DNA from: Agapanthus africanus
Lineage: Eukaryota > Streptophyta > Magnoliopsida > Asparagales > Amaryllidaceae
Assembly (NCBI GenBank): GCA_030015575.1
Contig: CM057346.1
Location: forward strand, 560,424,315 to 560,488,314
Length of the DNA: 64,000 nucleotides
Direction: 5' to 3'
Shown: positions 21,828-34,385 of the stretch, in pieces
How positions within the stretch are numbered: position 1 is the first letter of the stretch
Layout of the letters: every line of letters starts with the position of its first letter
Notes under the pieces: model-generated
Told to the model about the DNA's origin: nothing
The model's database searches: none
The model's input: only the letters and a program-made list of their open reading frames with translations
Translations under genes and position numbers: made by a program

Positions 21828-23802
21828 ATGAGTTGGTTGCTTTTGCTTCATATCTTTATCTTCTCTATAATTGCCGGGGTTCGACCCTCGGAATCTTGGG
21901 GCAAGGAAGGGCATTTTATGGTGTGCAAGATAGCAGAGGTGCCTGAAAAAAGGCGAAACAGTCAATTTCCTGCATTTTTTTTAATTTCTTGTGTGATATG
22001 AACTGATGATAGATGATCGCAAATTATGTAGGGATATTTGACAAGTAAAGCTTCGAAAGCTGTGTCGAGTCTACTACCGGCTGTAGCAGAAGGCGAGCTT
22101 GCGTCGGTGTGCTCGTGGGCAGATCAGGTGCGGTTCCGGTACCGATGGGCAAGCCCCCTGCATTACATCAACACACCAGGACTCTGCAATTTCAAATACT
22201 CAAGTAGGTGTAACTTTTATCTTGTGTAAGCTGTTCTGTGAAATTCATTCCAAGGCGAACAATTATTAGACCAAACACTTTTTTTTTAACAAAAATCTTT
22301 AGACCAGACTGTATAGTTCAATCATAATGCACATATTTTGATCTGTCATATCTTTTGTATTTATAGGGGATTGTCATGATTCAAAGGGAGAGAAGAACAT
22401 GTGTGTCGCCGGAGCAATCAACAACTACACTTCTCAGCTCCAGAGTTACGATGATCAATCGAACGGATGTAAGCGCTATAAAAATTTAATTAAATTCCAT
22501 GATGCCTGCTTATGATTGGTTAATGTTCAATGACTTAGATAATTTGACTGAGAGCCTCATGTTCCTTGCCCATTTTGTGGGAGACATTCATCAACCTTTG
22601 CATGTAAGTTTCGAGGCCGACGAAGGTGGAAATACGATACTAGTCCATTGGTATCGAAGGAAGAGCAACCTTCACCATGTAAAGCAAACTTCCACACATT
22701 TGTTTCACTATAATTGTTATAGTGAAAATTTTATGAAAATATGTTATGAAATGCAAGGTTTGGGATGTAAATATAATTGAGACCGCGATGAAAGACTTCT
22801 ACAATGATGATCTCAGCACGATGATAGAATCGATCCAGATGAACATCACAGTAAGTTTGTTGGCCAATATAATGTTTTTTTTTCTGACTAGTGCTTCATA
22901 CTATCTCAGATTTCTTCTCTCAATGCAGAATTTATGAAAGAGTTGAGCAAACTACTAAATTTTTAAAATAAGAAATTGAAAATTTTTAAGCGCGTGCCTG
23001 TGATAAGAGAGGTTGCAGGTTCACGGTTGATTACCAAATTGTGGTAGATGTTCCCACTTTACCAAAAATAGAGAAAGTATATAATTCAACTGATATTTTA
23101 TTTTTTGGTTAAAATGAAATCACTAGACTCATCATTCATCTCTTTCGCAGTCGAATGAAATCAGCCAGTGGACATGTAATGAAAACTCTGCAGCTTGTAC
23201 CAATGAGTAAGACTAAAACCCAAACACTGATTTATTCTTTGATTCTCTCTTCATACTCTAAATTAATTTTGCATTTAAATGAAATCAAGCGTCTATGAAA
23301 TATATGCATGTATAAATAGTTATGGGCTAATTTAAAATATTTTCTGATTATTCTCAAGCAGCTGTGCATGTCTTACACTCTGCATGTTCAACTGTTAGCA
23401 TTTTCATAACCTGTCACAAAAATCAATATAATTTTTTTTTTGTAGGTATGCATCAGAGAGCATACGTCTTGCCTGTGACTATGCATACAAGGATGTCGAC
23501 GAAGGTGCTACATTAGGAGGTAACAGAAATACTCAAATCTTCGCATTAGCAAGAAGTTTTCGGTCTACGACAACACTTTCTTCGTTATAATTGAATTAAT
23601 CATGGATGCAATCGTTTTTCTTTTGTGGATTTTAGACGATTATTTCTACTCTCGGCTTCCGGTGGTGGAGGAGAGAATAGCTCAAGGCGGTGTGAGATTA
23701 GCTTCTATACTTAACGAAATCTTCGATTCGAGTTCTCAAGGGAAAGATTTGAAGCTAATAAGCGGAGGCAGACATGTTAACTTGCTTAACAGTTTAAAAT
23801 GA
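21828..23802 (+). CDS. S1/P1-type nuclease (plant bifunctional endonuclease, ENDO family)
   Basis: Eight exons: 21828-21938, 22032-22203, 22367-22468, 22539-22678, 22758-22850, 23151-23206, 23446-23519, 23636-23802. All introns are GT-AG and phases agree, giving 304 codons. The product is a secreted or vacuolar zinc-dependent nuclease that cleaves single-stranded DNA and RNA; plant members act in senescence and programmed cell death. A signal peptide of about 23 residues precedes Trp24, which as in P1 nuclease would be the mature N-terminus and a zinc ligand. All nine ligands are visible: Trp24, His29, Asp68, His81, His140, Asp144, His150, His174, Asp178. The match to Arabidopsis ENDO2-type proteins is strong (ASESI.LAC.YAY, DDYF.SRLP.VE.R.AQGG.RLA). 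The C-terminus has about 20 extra residues. AATAAA lies 12 bp after the stop. It appears intact. Confidence 0.93.
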
Positions 23803-24090
23803 TGTTATTCCCAAATAAATGAGCATTGCGGCACATATACCTATCTATATGATATGTATATTCCCTTCTCTAGCTTGTATTTTTATGGAACAATTTTTAT
23901 CTAGTCCTTATATAATTCTCTTGCTATATATGGGTCATAGAAATTTTTTTATTAACCACTTACTCAATCTTTATCACTCTTTATCACATACATACAGGCT
24001 AATATGGTGGAAAAATTTTGATCGGTCCAATTTTCAAAATCTTTCTATTTTTTTCTCTCACTATTCGAGTTTGATGGAAAAATGATGAAA
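23803..24090. other. 3' flank of the nuclease gene
   Basis: AT-rich DNA with AATAAA at 23814-23819 as a possible polyadenylation signal. Nothing else is recognisable. Confidence 0.4.
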
Positions 24091-25500
24091 AATTTCGGGC
24101 TTATTTTATGCTATATAACATGCAAAATATATAATAAATAAAATTTTGAGAGTTAAAAGTTTCCTGATTTTCATTTGGTATTGCCAAAAAAATATATAAA
24201 CAACAACAAAACATAAAATTTTGACATTTTAAAAAAAAAATTTGTTTTCATGTGATATAACTTGTAAAATATTAAAATGTTAAAGGAAGCAGAAAATATG
24301 AGATTTTTGAAAATTTTGTGATTTTCTAACATGCCTAATATTGAAAAAGCAAAAGAAAACGTAAAATTTTGAGATTTTTGATAATTTTACTATTTTCTTG
24401 TGCCATGCCATGTAAAATTAAAAAATGGAAGAAAAAATATAACTATTGAGACAATTGAAAATTTCAGGATTTTTCATATGCTAGCAATCAAAAATATTGA
24501 AAAACAAAAAAAAAAAGATTTTGAAGTTTTTTGCGATTTTCGTATGTTATAACAAGCAAAATATTGGAAAACCTATGAATGCAGAAAATTTTGATTATTT
24601 GAAATTTTCGTGATTTCTACGTGCCACGGTATAAAAAATATTGGAAATTTGAAGAAAGACAAAAAATTTACGATTGTTCAAAATTTCACGTGTTGCGGAG
24701 TGTTTCTAGTCACCGGGGCCTAAGTCACTCAGAACAGAATTCTTTGTCTGTTAGATTCTTAGTAGCAATCGGCAATCGACGATATTTTTTTTGTTCAATA
24801 GCATGTAAGTATTCGGCAACCTTTTCTTCTTATACTTGACATAGCTTTTTGTCTTTTTAAAAGTCAGAAGTTCTCCAAAAGTATCAGTGAAAATATTGGA
24901 AAAACGAAAAGTGCAAAAAATTCTAAGATTTTGAAATTTCATGATTTCGTGTGATATAATAGGATGCAAAATAATGAAAAGAAAAAGAAAAAGGGTTTTT
25001 TAGATTGAATATTTTGCAATTTTCATGTGCTCATTCAAAATATTGAAAAAATGAAGAAAACGGAAAATTTTGGGATTTTCCGTTTATTATAACAAGCAAA
25101 AGGTTGTAAAACCTAAAAAAAATTGGGTGTTTTGAAAAACTATTGCGCTTTGCAAGTTACATATAGTAAGTAAAATAATAAAAATAATTGAAGAGAACGG
25201 ATGTTTTTGAAAATTTCATAATTTTCATGTGCTATAACATAAAAAGAATTAAAGAACACAAAACATAATTTAATTTTTTTTAATTTAACAATTTTATTGT
25301 TCTATAGGAAGCAAAATATTGAAAAAAGATGAAAAAATAAAATTAAGAAATTCTTTATGTGCTATAACAAACAAAATATTAAAATCCGAATAAAACAGAA
25401 AATGCTAAGACTTTTAAAATTTTGACAATTTTTGTGTGCTATACTGCAATTATATAATATGCAAAATATTGAAAATTTGATAACAACATGAAATTTTTGA
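24090..25500. repeat. AT-rich degenerate tandem field, ~75-80 bp period
   Basis: Words of the type GCTATAACAAGCAAAATATTGAAAA followed by GAAAATTTTGAGATTTT..ATTTTC recur about fifteen times (near 24110, 24252, 24480, 24550, 24952, 25030, 25090, 25300, 25365, 25445). A non-repeat segment at 24700-24890 interrupts the field. It fills the space between the converging nuclease and ABA4 genes. Confidence 0.75.
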
Positions 25501-25517
25501 ATTTGTGAATAATTCAT

Positions 25518-25585
25518 AATTTTTGCAAGCGAACTTAATTTCATGTAAAATATATTTTTTGCAAGCGAACTTAATTTCATGTAAA
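25518..25585. repeat. Direct duplication of 30 bp
   Basis: TTTTTGCAAGCGAACTTAATTTCATGTAAA appears twice in immediate succession (about 25519-25548 and 25556-25585). Confidence 0.85.
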
Positions 25586-25857
25586 GTATGTTTACAAGAC
25601 GAATTATTCTTTATTTTCTTAGCAGGACTAGTGTGATACTCTTATTTCCAATGTTCTCTAATTATGAACAGAAATTGGCAAAACCTGCCACATAAAAAGC
25701 TCTTTAAATCTACGGTTTCTATATATGAAACCAAACAATTGGAAAGTTAATTTTTACTCCTGCAATCACATTTGCAGTTCAATGCAGCAATCTCAAATTA
25801 CAGTCACATCTCAAATGACAACCTATAAAAATGTATGGAGAAACAATAAATAATATT

Positions 25858-28800
25858 TCAGTGTGATGGGCCGTCTTTGGTCCTCGTCAGCAGCTTGGTA
25901 ATGGCGTGAGTCGCGATCCCGATGGGGCAGAAGAGAAGGCACAAGGAAACAGAATGCCGAGTTTCTACATTGTTCTTTATCCCATCATAAAACACTTGCC
26001 TGAAACATGAATGAAGAATTAAAGAATCATCGTCAACGAAATATGATGCTTGCCATTTATTAAACAAGAAGGCAACGTGTTTGATGGAAGCAAAACCTTG
26101 CGGCGAAAAGATCTACAGCTAGTAAGTGAATCCAGGCAGATGAGACGGTCGTCTCGTTTGAGAACATTTTTGTTATGCCAGGCAACTGCACAAGACATTG
26201 ACGACGCTAATAGATATATAACCAAGGAAAGGAAAGGGAAAAAAAGTATATAATATAGTTTGTCAGAAAACAATGTAAATAATGGATTAAGACAGAATAT
26301 AGGCGACAATTAAGGTAATCAATTTAGGGAATATCTTTTGGTAGATGTATCTGGTATAGTAGAAATAGCAGTAGAAGTGGACCAAGAATAACTATTTCCC
26401 GCTGCTTCTTTTTTCTTTTTTCTTTGTTCTTTTTTGGAGATGATAATGTCAGAAACAAAAAAATAAGTGTGCGTGTACTTTCGGTCTTTTTGTGTTGTAA
26501 GTGTAACGGTAGAAGTAATGTGACACAAGGATTCGGTTCACGTAGTAAATTCTAAAATTACTTCATGTGAAAGAGAACATGCCAAGTAAATGAATTAGGG
26601 ATCATGTAGATTTTAGAATATGTGTGCTACTGATTCGCTGATTGGTTGCTTCAAAATGGAGTTGTACGCAACATCTGTCTGTCAGTGTTTTGTTAGCAAC
26701 ATTTTTGCAAGGGATTGCAAATGAAGTTGCATAATGCAACAAATTCTTGCAATATTTGTAGCACTCATCTTGGTTGCAACGAAAACACCAATGTTCAACA
26801 TAAGATTTTTGCTAATCACAATCCATATGTTTTCCTTTCATGAGACCCGACTTCCACCAGTCTTCAACATAAAAATATGGGGGGATAAAAGGTTTGATCG
26901 ATTAATTGACACCTCTCTTTTCTGGTTTATCCACGCATTGCTGTCCGAAAAAAAGGCTTCAACAAATGCAACAGATGTGGCAAATGTTGCACTTCCTATT
27001 ATTGCAGACCAGAGAACCCCGCTTAATCTCGATTCTTGATCTTCAATATAAATAAAAGAAAATGAGATTTCTTTACTTTCTTATATATTAATTTCTTTAT
27101 CTTCTTATTCACGAGGAGAACACATAATATACAGTATTCAACAAAGAAATGTCTTGGTGGTTTTATAGCTCTAAGCGTTAAAACACATAGAATTTTGATT
27201 CTCGTTATAACTCAAGCAAATCATAAACAGAAGTCGGTTTATGTTGTAATTACATAGTGCTAAACATACCTCAGGTAACCAATATTCACTTGCAAACATG
27301 AACCGCAGCGTCTCGGGACTCCACGATAGATACAGAAGGTATGCGTACAAAAATCCAAGAACAACATATGGTACACTGCTCTCCATAGTTCTTCTGGTCT
27401 ACATTTTGTATGAAGAAAACAACGGAATTTGATTAGGTAGAATAAAAGACCACGCTTGCTTTCATTTAATTATTTCTTACATCATGAAACCTGCAAACTT
27501 ACAAGTTTCGCATTAGGAGCGACAACCATCAAAGTGTAGAATGGAAGAACAGCGACCGTTCCCAAAGTGAAAGCATTTGTAGCGATTTGTGAAGTGGTAA
27601 GCCCTGCAATTAAAGAGAACCCCTTTTGTAGGAACTGGCAAATGAATCGAATTTAAATCCAACTTTGATAAAATGGCGGATACAGGCACACCCCTTATTA
27701 GATAACGATAGCAATCCAATATTGAACTTCTTCATTTTTAGATCACCAGGAAACATTGTGATATTTCTGCTACACTGATTATTCTATTATACATAATTCC
27801 ATCAAATCTTCTCTTAACAAGATCAATTGTGAAGAAAATGTCAAATGTTTATATTATACTCTCACTAATTTATAGAAGAAAAAAATTACCTGAATTCAAA
27901 CAATTTTTTTTTATATAATAAAATCCAATACTTTGATCCAAAAGTGTGAAATAGCTGCTTGATAACGATAGCAATATGAAAAATAAAATAAAGCTAGCGA
28001 GTTCGCAATACCGTTATTACTTAAAATTTTCAACATAATAGAAATATGAATATTGCAAATTTGTGAATGACTATGAATAGAATAACAGAAATTTGAAGTT
28101 AGGAGAATTACAGCAAGCTGATATACTAGAGCATCTTCTGTGATAGTTGATTCTTGCAACCTCTGGCTGGAAAGCAATCTTCGATCCACTGATAAAACTC
28201 CACCGAACTCCGAGTTTTCTTCCTCTAGGTCCAACTCTTTGACCAAGTAATTCAGTGTTTAGACTTTTAAGAGCTATGTGCCGTCGCCGTTCTGTCTTTA
28301 AGGAAGAAAATTGCAGCAAGGTATTTGATGTTGGAGTGGCCTACAATATAATTTCCTATATAACCTCAAGGAATCCAGCAAAATAGTTGAAGTAAAATTC
28401 AAATCTGAATATCAATAATCATGTGTGTTGGGGTCAAAAATTACACCCCACGATCGAGGTCAACAAGTCAATAAGTCAAAGTCAAGGCCCGAAAAGTGGG
28501 CCCGGGTCCAAGCCCGAATCCAAATCAAGTGAGCTCAAGCCCAAACCCAAGTCCAAGAAAGTGGACCCAAGCCCAGGTCAAGTGGGCTCATGCTCAAGTA
28601 GAACCCGAACATGAAGAGGCTGGTCTTTCCATGCCAAGAAGAAAATTATGTAATAAATAAGTTTAATATAGTTTTCATGCATGAATGTAAAATAAATTGG
28701 CAAAAAGCCAAATTTTTGTAAAGCTCGTGGCTCATGTGCAAAAAGAAATAAGCACATGAGGCATGGGATGGGCAAAATGTCATTTTGTAAAGCCCAAGGG

Positions 28801-31389
28801 ACTATGTGTAACTTGCAAGCCTATATAAGGCAATATTATGATGAAATGAAACATAATTTCATTCCCCTCAAAAACATTAAGGTGTGTGTCTCCATCTTCT
28901 CTCTCTCAAGTTTTTCCTTTTCCTCTTCATTTCCAATTAAATCAAGAGCTTCGCTCTCTTTTTCTCAAAACTAAATAAAGTTTCACCATAAACCCATTGA
29001 AGGAGAGTTCAACTCTCACATCAAATCCAAAAAGGAAAGGTCTTCATTATGTTCTTCTTTCTTCTCAAGATTCAATTTGAGAGAACGAGAAGAAAGGAAA
29101 CCAATCTTCCAAAGCTCCATCAAGAAAAGAAAAGGGATCTCTTTTCATCATCCAAAATCCAAATATTGGAATTCCAAGAGAACTCATTTAGGTTTCTTCT
29201 CAAAAGAGAAAAGGGGAAAATGTTTAGGAGTTTAGCTCCATTTAAGATTCTTTGGGAGTTTAACTCCAAAATAAAACCTTTGGGAGTTTAACTCCATTTA
29301 AAATTCTTTTGGGAGTTCAACTCCAAATCCGGGAGTTCCACGCCAAATCCGGTCCACACGACCTCGGGCCCGCGCCCACTTCCGTGCGCACGTGATGCGT
29401 GCTCGCGAGTGCGGGGAGGCGGGCCCGCCCTTGTGCGCTCGCGTGTGCCGCATTCGGAGCGCGTGCGCGGCACATGCATGTGCAGCGCGCGGTGCACTTG
29501 CTCAAGTGCACTGCACGTGCATGCGCGGCGCGCTTGCGCTTCACTTCCACACCTGTAAAAATAATAAAAATAAAAAATTGTGTTTCTTTGAAATAAAAAA
29601 ATCTTTGTTACAAATAGAATAAAAAATGAAATGAACATGCCCGTTGGCATTAGTTTCAAACACTGACACCTCATATTGAGTTCGCATGACTAGTTTGACC
29701 CGTCAATTGGAGGTTATTTCGCTCAAAAAGCGAGAGGTAATTAATAGCAGCTTAGCCCGTGACTGCCGGAGATTTGGATCTCCACAATCAATAAACTCAT
29801 GCCTATCCCAGGCAGGAGGAATCTGTACACGCCTGACAAGCGCGCGCATTTCCATTTCAATGGAGTGACGAAAAACACTCTACAATGTGTTAGAATATGG
29901 TCAATAATAAATTATCTATAGGAACAAATTAACTTGCACGAAACCGAAATTTTAAAAAGGCTAATAATGGTGGAATTGGTGGCTATTTCTTATTTAAACT
30001 CAAGAAACATTTTTGGTCCGTGTGCGTGCGTGCAGATTGCACGTGTGTGTGTGTGCCCGCCTGCATGCATATTGTGTGTGTGCGCACACGCGTGCGCGCG
30101 CATGTGACAAAGCATATCTTCATGCATACAAAACTAGTTTGCTACTCACATCCATTGCGACTGAGATTGGAATTAAGTACGCTGTAAGAGAATGTATTTT
30201 ATCAATAAGGCACCCGGAATAAAGTTCAGACAATACAAACCATGGAGCATTTTAATTCATTCAATGGCCAAACAGAGAGCTAAGTCTGAAAAACAAGAAA
30301 TCTTCAAAGTTTGCAAAATTATCAACCTGAGATGTAGCTTATGAAACACATACATGGATGTATATTTGTTCCTGACCAAAAGAAACAATTTTGCTTCCCT
30401 AATCTATAGGCTTGGAATGTATAAGGTCAAAAACGATGACAATAATATGAAAATTGATTGATCTGATCTTATTATTAAATAGTAAACCCTCCTCAATTTC
30501 ACAAAGAAACATACAAAATTTAGCCGATCCAATCAACTTCTAGGAAATAGACCAACCGGTTGGTACAACTTTCTGCAAAGTGAGGACACTAGTTCGATTC
30601 CCAAAGGAGTAACATCCAAAAAAATAAAACTTTTAGTAAATAAATAGCCTCCGGCTCAAATTTAAGGCCCTCTTTGGAAATAGATTTAAGTTTTCTAAAT
30701 TAGAATTTCATAAAGTTAGCAAAACTTAACTCCAAAATACTAACTTTACCATGTTTGACAATGATCATTTTGGAATTAAGATAACAATCGGTTATCCCAG
30801 CTCTAAAGTTGAGATACTTGTAGTTATATAAACGCCATTTTGGAGTTTGGTGTCTGCAAACTACAGTTTGCATACCTCCTATCTCCACTTACAAATTAAA
30901 CTACAGTTATCCTACTCCATATCCAAAGGCCTGAAAAATAGCAAACACCTTGGCTAATACAAAACAAGATGTAATATAAACAAATAAAAAACAAACACAT
31001 CTCTTTCCCACTTAAATCATACCTAATTCCCAGGTTCTTATAAATCACAATCATCTATATCACAACACCCCAAATAGGACAAAAATTCCTTTTATGCAAA
31101 TTCCAGTTGAAATTGCTTAAGCACATGAAAATATGAAATACACAGATATATATATAAATCACACTGAGATACACAATAATTAAGGCCTTGAAAATGCACT
31201 CAATCTAGCATCTCAAACATAAAATTTAGGAAATTTAATGAAGGAAGACAAAAGAAACATTTTGAAGGATACCCACTACCAATCAGTACCCAACTAATTA
31301 TTTTGAATCAAATCCACAGAGAGAGGGGGGGGGGGGGGGACCTGAGAAAAGATGTGGGCAATATTGAGAGAGCAGCAGAAGAGAGACAT
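25858..31389 (-). CDS. ABA4: ABA4, chloroplast membrane protein for neoxanthin and ABA synthesis
   Basis: Six exons on the - strand: 31389-31342, 28340-28112, 27603-27503, 27398-27270, 26185-26097, 25999-25858; phases agree, 245 codons. The protein is needed to make neoxanthin, a precursor of abscisic acid, and acts in the plastid envelope or thylakoid. The match to Arabidopsis ABA4 is clear from exon 2 on: [101 protein letters not shown]. Four hydrophobic helices are visible. The first exon ([16 protein letters not shown]) is inferred from the CAG|GT donor, the phase and a Ser/Cys-rich transit peptide; exon 2 itself has no ATG. Intron 1 is 3 kb and holds a solo LTR. No defect is seen. The start exon is the least certain part. 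Confidence 0.9.
28426..29884 (+). mobile_element. Solo LTR-B (copy 2) within ABA4 intron 1
   Basis: The LTR runs from TGTTGGGGTCAAAAATTACAC to AAAAACACTCTACA, 1459 bp, with the perfect duplication ATGTG on both sides (28421-28425 and 29885-29889). Only 85 bp separate it from ABA4 exon 2. It is antisense to ABA4. Inside are five GGAG-n5-CTCC palindromes (29227-29343) and a GC-rich, CpG-dense block (29345-29550). Confidence 0.92.
29345..29550. other. CpG-dense GC-rich block inside LTR-B
   Basis: About 200 bp with many GCGC, GTGCGC and TGCATG words stands out in AT-rich surroundings. It ends abruptly at AAAAATAATAAAAATAAAAA. The equivalent position in LTR-B copy 1 (18225-18400) also holds a GC-rich block, but of a different sequence with CCCC/GGGG palindromes. 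Confidence 0.7.
30018..30112. repeat. Alternating purine-pyrimidine tract in ABA4 intron 1
   Basis: Runs such as GTGTGCGTGCGTGCAG, GTGTGTGTGTGC and GTGTGTGTGCGCACACGCGTGCGCGCGCATGTG fragments make a near-continuous alternating (GT/GC)n stretch of about 95 bp, a sequence type able to adopt Z-DNA in vitro. Confidence 0.75.
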
Positions 31390-31545
31390 TTCCAAAGAGA
31401 GAGCTCCCAAACTCCAGGCCCTTTCGCAAAACTAGGCATTTTCAATTCAAAGAAGAGAGAGAAGAAAAAAGAGGAGAGAGAGAAGAAAAAAGAGGAGAGA
31501 GAGAAAGAGAGTGGAGAGGGCACTCAACAAACAGAAGAAGAGAGT
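31342..31545 (-). promoter_or_regulatory. ABA4 first exon leader with CT-rich repeat and upstream ATG
   Basis: On the - strand the leader contains two copies of CTCTCTCCTCTTTTTTCTT, typical of plant 5' leaders. An upstream ATG at 31440-31438 opens a frame (MPSFAKGPGVWEL) that overlaps the proposed main start in another phase and would end shortly after the exon 2 junction. If transcribed, it could reduce ABA4 translation. A run of 15 G (+ strand 31325-31339) lies directly behind the intron 1 donor. Confidence 0.4.
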
Positions 31546-31989
31546 TTGGTCGGTTTGGAAGTTAGAAGGGCCATGCAAAACTAGTGGGTGGTGGCTTGAC
31601 TTCTATTTTGGGGAGGCAACTGAGTTGGAGCTCCACCAACAAGAAAAATATATCCTTTTCCATTGGCCGTGTCAGATTGGCTGTCAATTTGTATTAGAAC
31701 TTTTGGGTTTAATTAATGGTCTTTAAAACGATGATTAGTTTTAAAAAATGAAGGAAGAGATTTTTCTTATGTTAAATTGATGAGGTAAAATGTTTCTTGA
31801 TTGATTCCCTTTATTAAAATGTACATGCATGCTCTATGTTTATACAAAAATAAGCCTGGTAAGGACAAGCCTTATATAAGAACAAAAGAGTAGAAATTGT
31901 TGACAAAGATGAGTGGAAACTGTTGGCCAATGTTCACATAATCTAAAAGCCCCCCGCAAATTATCGTAAACCGAAAGTTCGGACGAGAA

Positions 31990-33181
31990 ATACAGAAGTT
32001 GGGTACGTGTTTAGGGTTTCGTAAAGAGATCAACTGCTTGATCTTTGGAATAAATATAAGGAAGTGAAATCCAACCTCGATCAAGTTCTTGTCGAATGAT
32101 GTGGCATTCAACTTCAATATGCTTGGTACGCTTATAAAATACTGGATTTTCAGCAATACAAATAGCATTCTTGTTCTCACAATAAAAAGGAACACGAGAA
32201 GAGATAATGACACCCATGTCAGCAAGCAAACTATGAAGCCATTTAAGTTCCGCAGCGGTGCAATGGTATTCGGCTTCAGTACTTGAACAAGAAACAATGT
32301 CTTGGTGCTTGTTACGCCAGAGAAGAACCCAATAAGACACAAAAACCGGCAGTAGAGCAACGAGTGTCATGGTCATCGGCCCAGCCAGCATCAGAGTTTG
32401 CATGTAAAGCAAGTGCAGAGTACCACGAAGATAATAATAACGGCATAGTATGAGTACCAAGAAGATATCGAAGAACCCGTATGAGAGCAGCATAGTGAAC
32501 TGATGAAGAAGCACACATGAACCGACTGAGAACATGAACAGCATGTGCAATGTCTGGCATGATAAGAGTGAGGTAAATGAGGGCACATGCAATACTGATG
32601 AAAGAGTAAGATTGCAAGTGATGTCACAATACTGATGAAAGAGTAAGAGGTACGTGTGATGTCGCCATACTGATTTAATGCAAGTGATGAGCCATTAGCA
32701 GTATGTATGTATGACATAGGAATGGTGACACGGTTTGAAAGAAAGAATTTATCAAGTCATGTGACATAAGTCAACTGAATCAAATATCCAAAGAATGGAA
32801 ATAACGGAATTAACAACTGAGGTTGTACAGTAAGAAAGTGTAGAACTGGTGTCAAGACTGTGTAACGATTCCGGTGATCTCTGCTAACTATACGGAGGAG
32901 AACATTGCTGATGAGACCGTAATAAAGACTGCTGAAAATGCAGAGACAGATGCATCTGGTGGACGATTGAAAACAACTGATCGAGATTTCCGTTGAAATT
33001 TGAAACACCGAGAGATGAAGTGTCCAGGCTTTTCACAATGGTCACAGACATGTCTAGTACCGGGAGAAGGTAAGGACTGACGCGGAGGAAATGGATAGAG
33101 TCCGTGTTGGTCCATAATTGAGAAAACAAGCCAACAACATTTCATTTTTGAGAGATCGGTTTTGGCTTCTTTGCAAATCAT
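31990..33181 (-). pseudogene. Truncated Ty1/copia polyprotein
   Basis: From high to low coordinate the - strand encodes a zinc knuckle (CDHCEKPGHFISRCFKF, near 33050), a protease-side word (YIHTANGSSLALNQYGDI, near 32700), then jumps to the RT end (YLTLIMPDIAHAVHVLSRFM, near 32560) and copia RNase H (SSTEAEYHCTAAELKWLHSL, RTKHIEVECHIIRQELDRG, KDQAVDLFTKP). Integrase and most of RT are gone. Several frames are needed to read it, so it is dead. LTRs were not delimited. It lies about 600 bp upstream of the inferred ABA4 start. Confidence 0.85.
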
Positions 33182-34380
33182 TAGGTTCCTCTTGAATCTT
33201 GCATCTAATCAAGACCCTCAAGTTCTTTTCAAGTTGGGTTTTTATCTGTTTCCTTTTTATTCTTTACAAAATTTCAGAAAAATAAACAAAATATTGTTGA
33301 TTCTTTACTAAATTTTGTTAAATTTTATTTCTTATTACAGTTGGCTCCCTTGAAGTGCTGCTCTTAAGGGTTTTTTTAGAGAAAAACTCCCTTAAAAGCA
33401 AGGTTAAGGTCTTCTTTTGGCAAAAAGAAAAACAAGCCTACTGTAACTGTTTTAAATTTATTCTTTTTTATTGACCTGGAACTGTGAGCAAAACACCACT
33501 ATGTCTCATTATACTTCATTTGTATATTGTGATTCCTCTACTTGTAAATTTATATAAGACAAATAGAAGCAACATTAATAAGAAAACTCTGTCTCTTATT
33601 ATATGCACATGGATCCTTTTTCCAATTATCTCTTCTACTTAATGCAAATTTAGATATCTAAAATCATAACTAACTATAACAATTTTATTATATTCTTATA
33701 AATCTCAACTAAATTCTTTTTTAAAATTTATTATCTTACCAAAATTTTGGTATAAAACTTTCTTATCTCAACTAATATTTTGTAAGAATCTTGTTGATTT
33801 ATTTGTATACAATGTTAACATATCCACACATGCATCAGCATTTGCAGCAGAACGCTAGTAATGGTTAATTTACAGGCAAGACACCGCATATTTGGTTTTA
33901 AGAATAATTTGGCTGCAAATAAGAAACATATAAAGCAAATGAGTGCAACAAATGCAAAAGCTAATTCAGTTATTAGTTTCTGCAGCATTTTGCAACTTTA
34001 TTTGTTATTAGTTTCTGCAGCATTTTGCAACTTTATCTACAAATTGTACTTCCCATAATCCAAACTAAACATTCAAAATACAGGAAGAAGAAAAAGAGAG
34101 AAAGAAAAAGCTTTAAATGCATATACAGCTCCTAGTATAAAAAAATCTTCTCTCAACTGATTTATTAGAACAAAACATCCCTTATTATAATCAACAACCA
34201 TATCAAAAATTTATTCTTACATCAAATCAAAACCATTTATCAAAATACTATTTTTTGTCACCGTTTATCATTTATCAATTAGGCGAATAACAACGGTAAA
34301 ATCCTTCCTAATAAACCAATTTAAGGATGATATGATACTCAGATATACACAAGAGGAGTTGCATGCTGTCAACTTGAGAG
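33182..34380. other. AT-rich intergenic DNA
   Basis: No coding sequence or clear repeat is seen, apart from a short repeat of TTATTAGTTTCTGCAGCATTTTGCAACTTTAT at 33970-34040. Confidence 0.5.
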
Positions 34381-34385
34381 AGGGG

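Noticed and set aside
21890..21960. Possible alternative continuation of nuclease exon 1 through GTGCCTGAAAAAAGG
   Set aside because: Reading on meets no family match, while the GT at 21939 joins in phase to GYLTSKA.
26734..27039. 101-codon frame on the + strand
   Set aside because: It lies in ABA4 intron 4 on the opposite strand and resembles no family.
29288..29674. 128-codon frame with Cys/Arg-rich C-terminal part
   Set aside because: It is read through the GC-rich block of LTR-B and has no match in copy 1.
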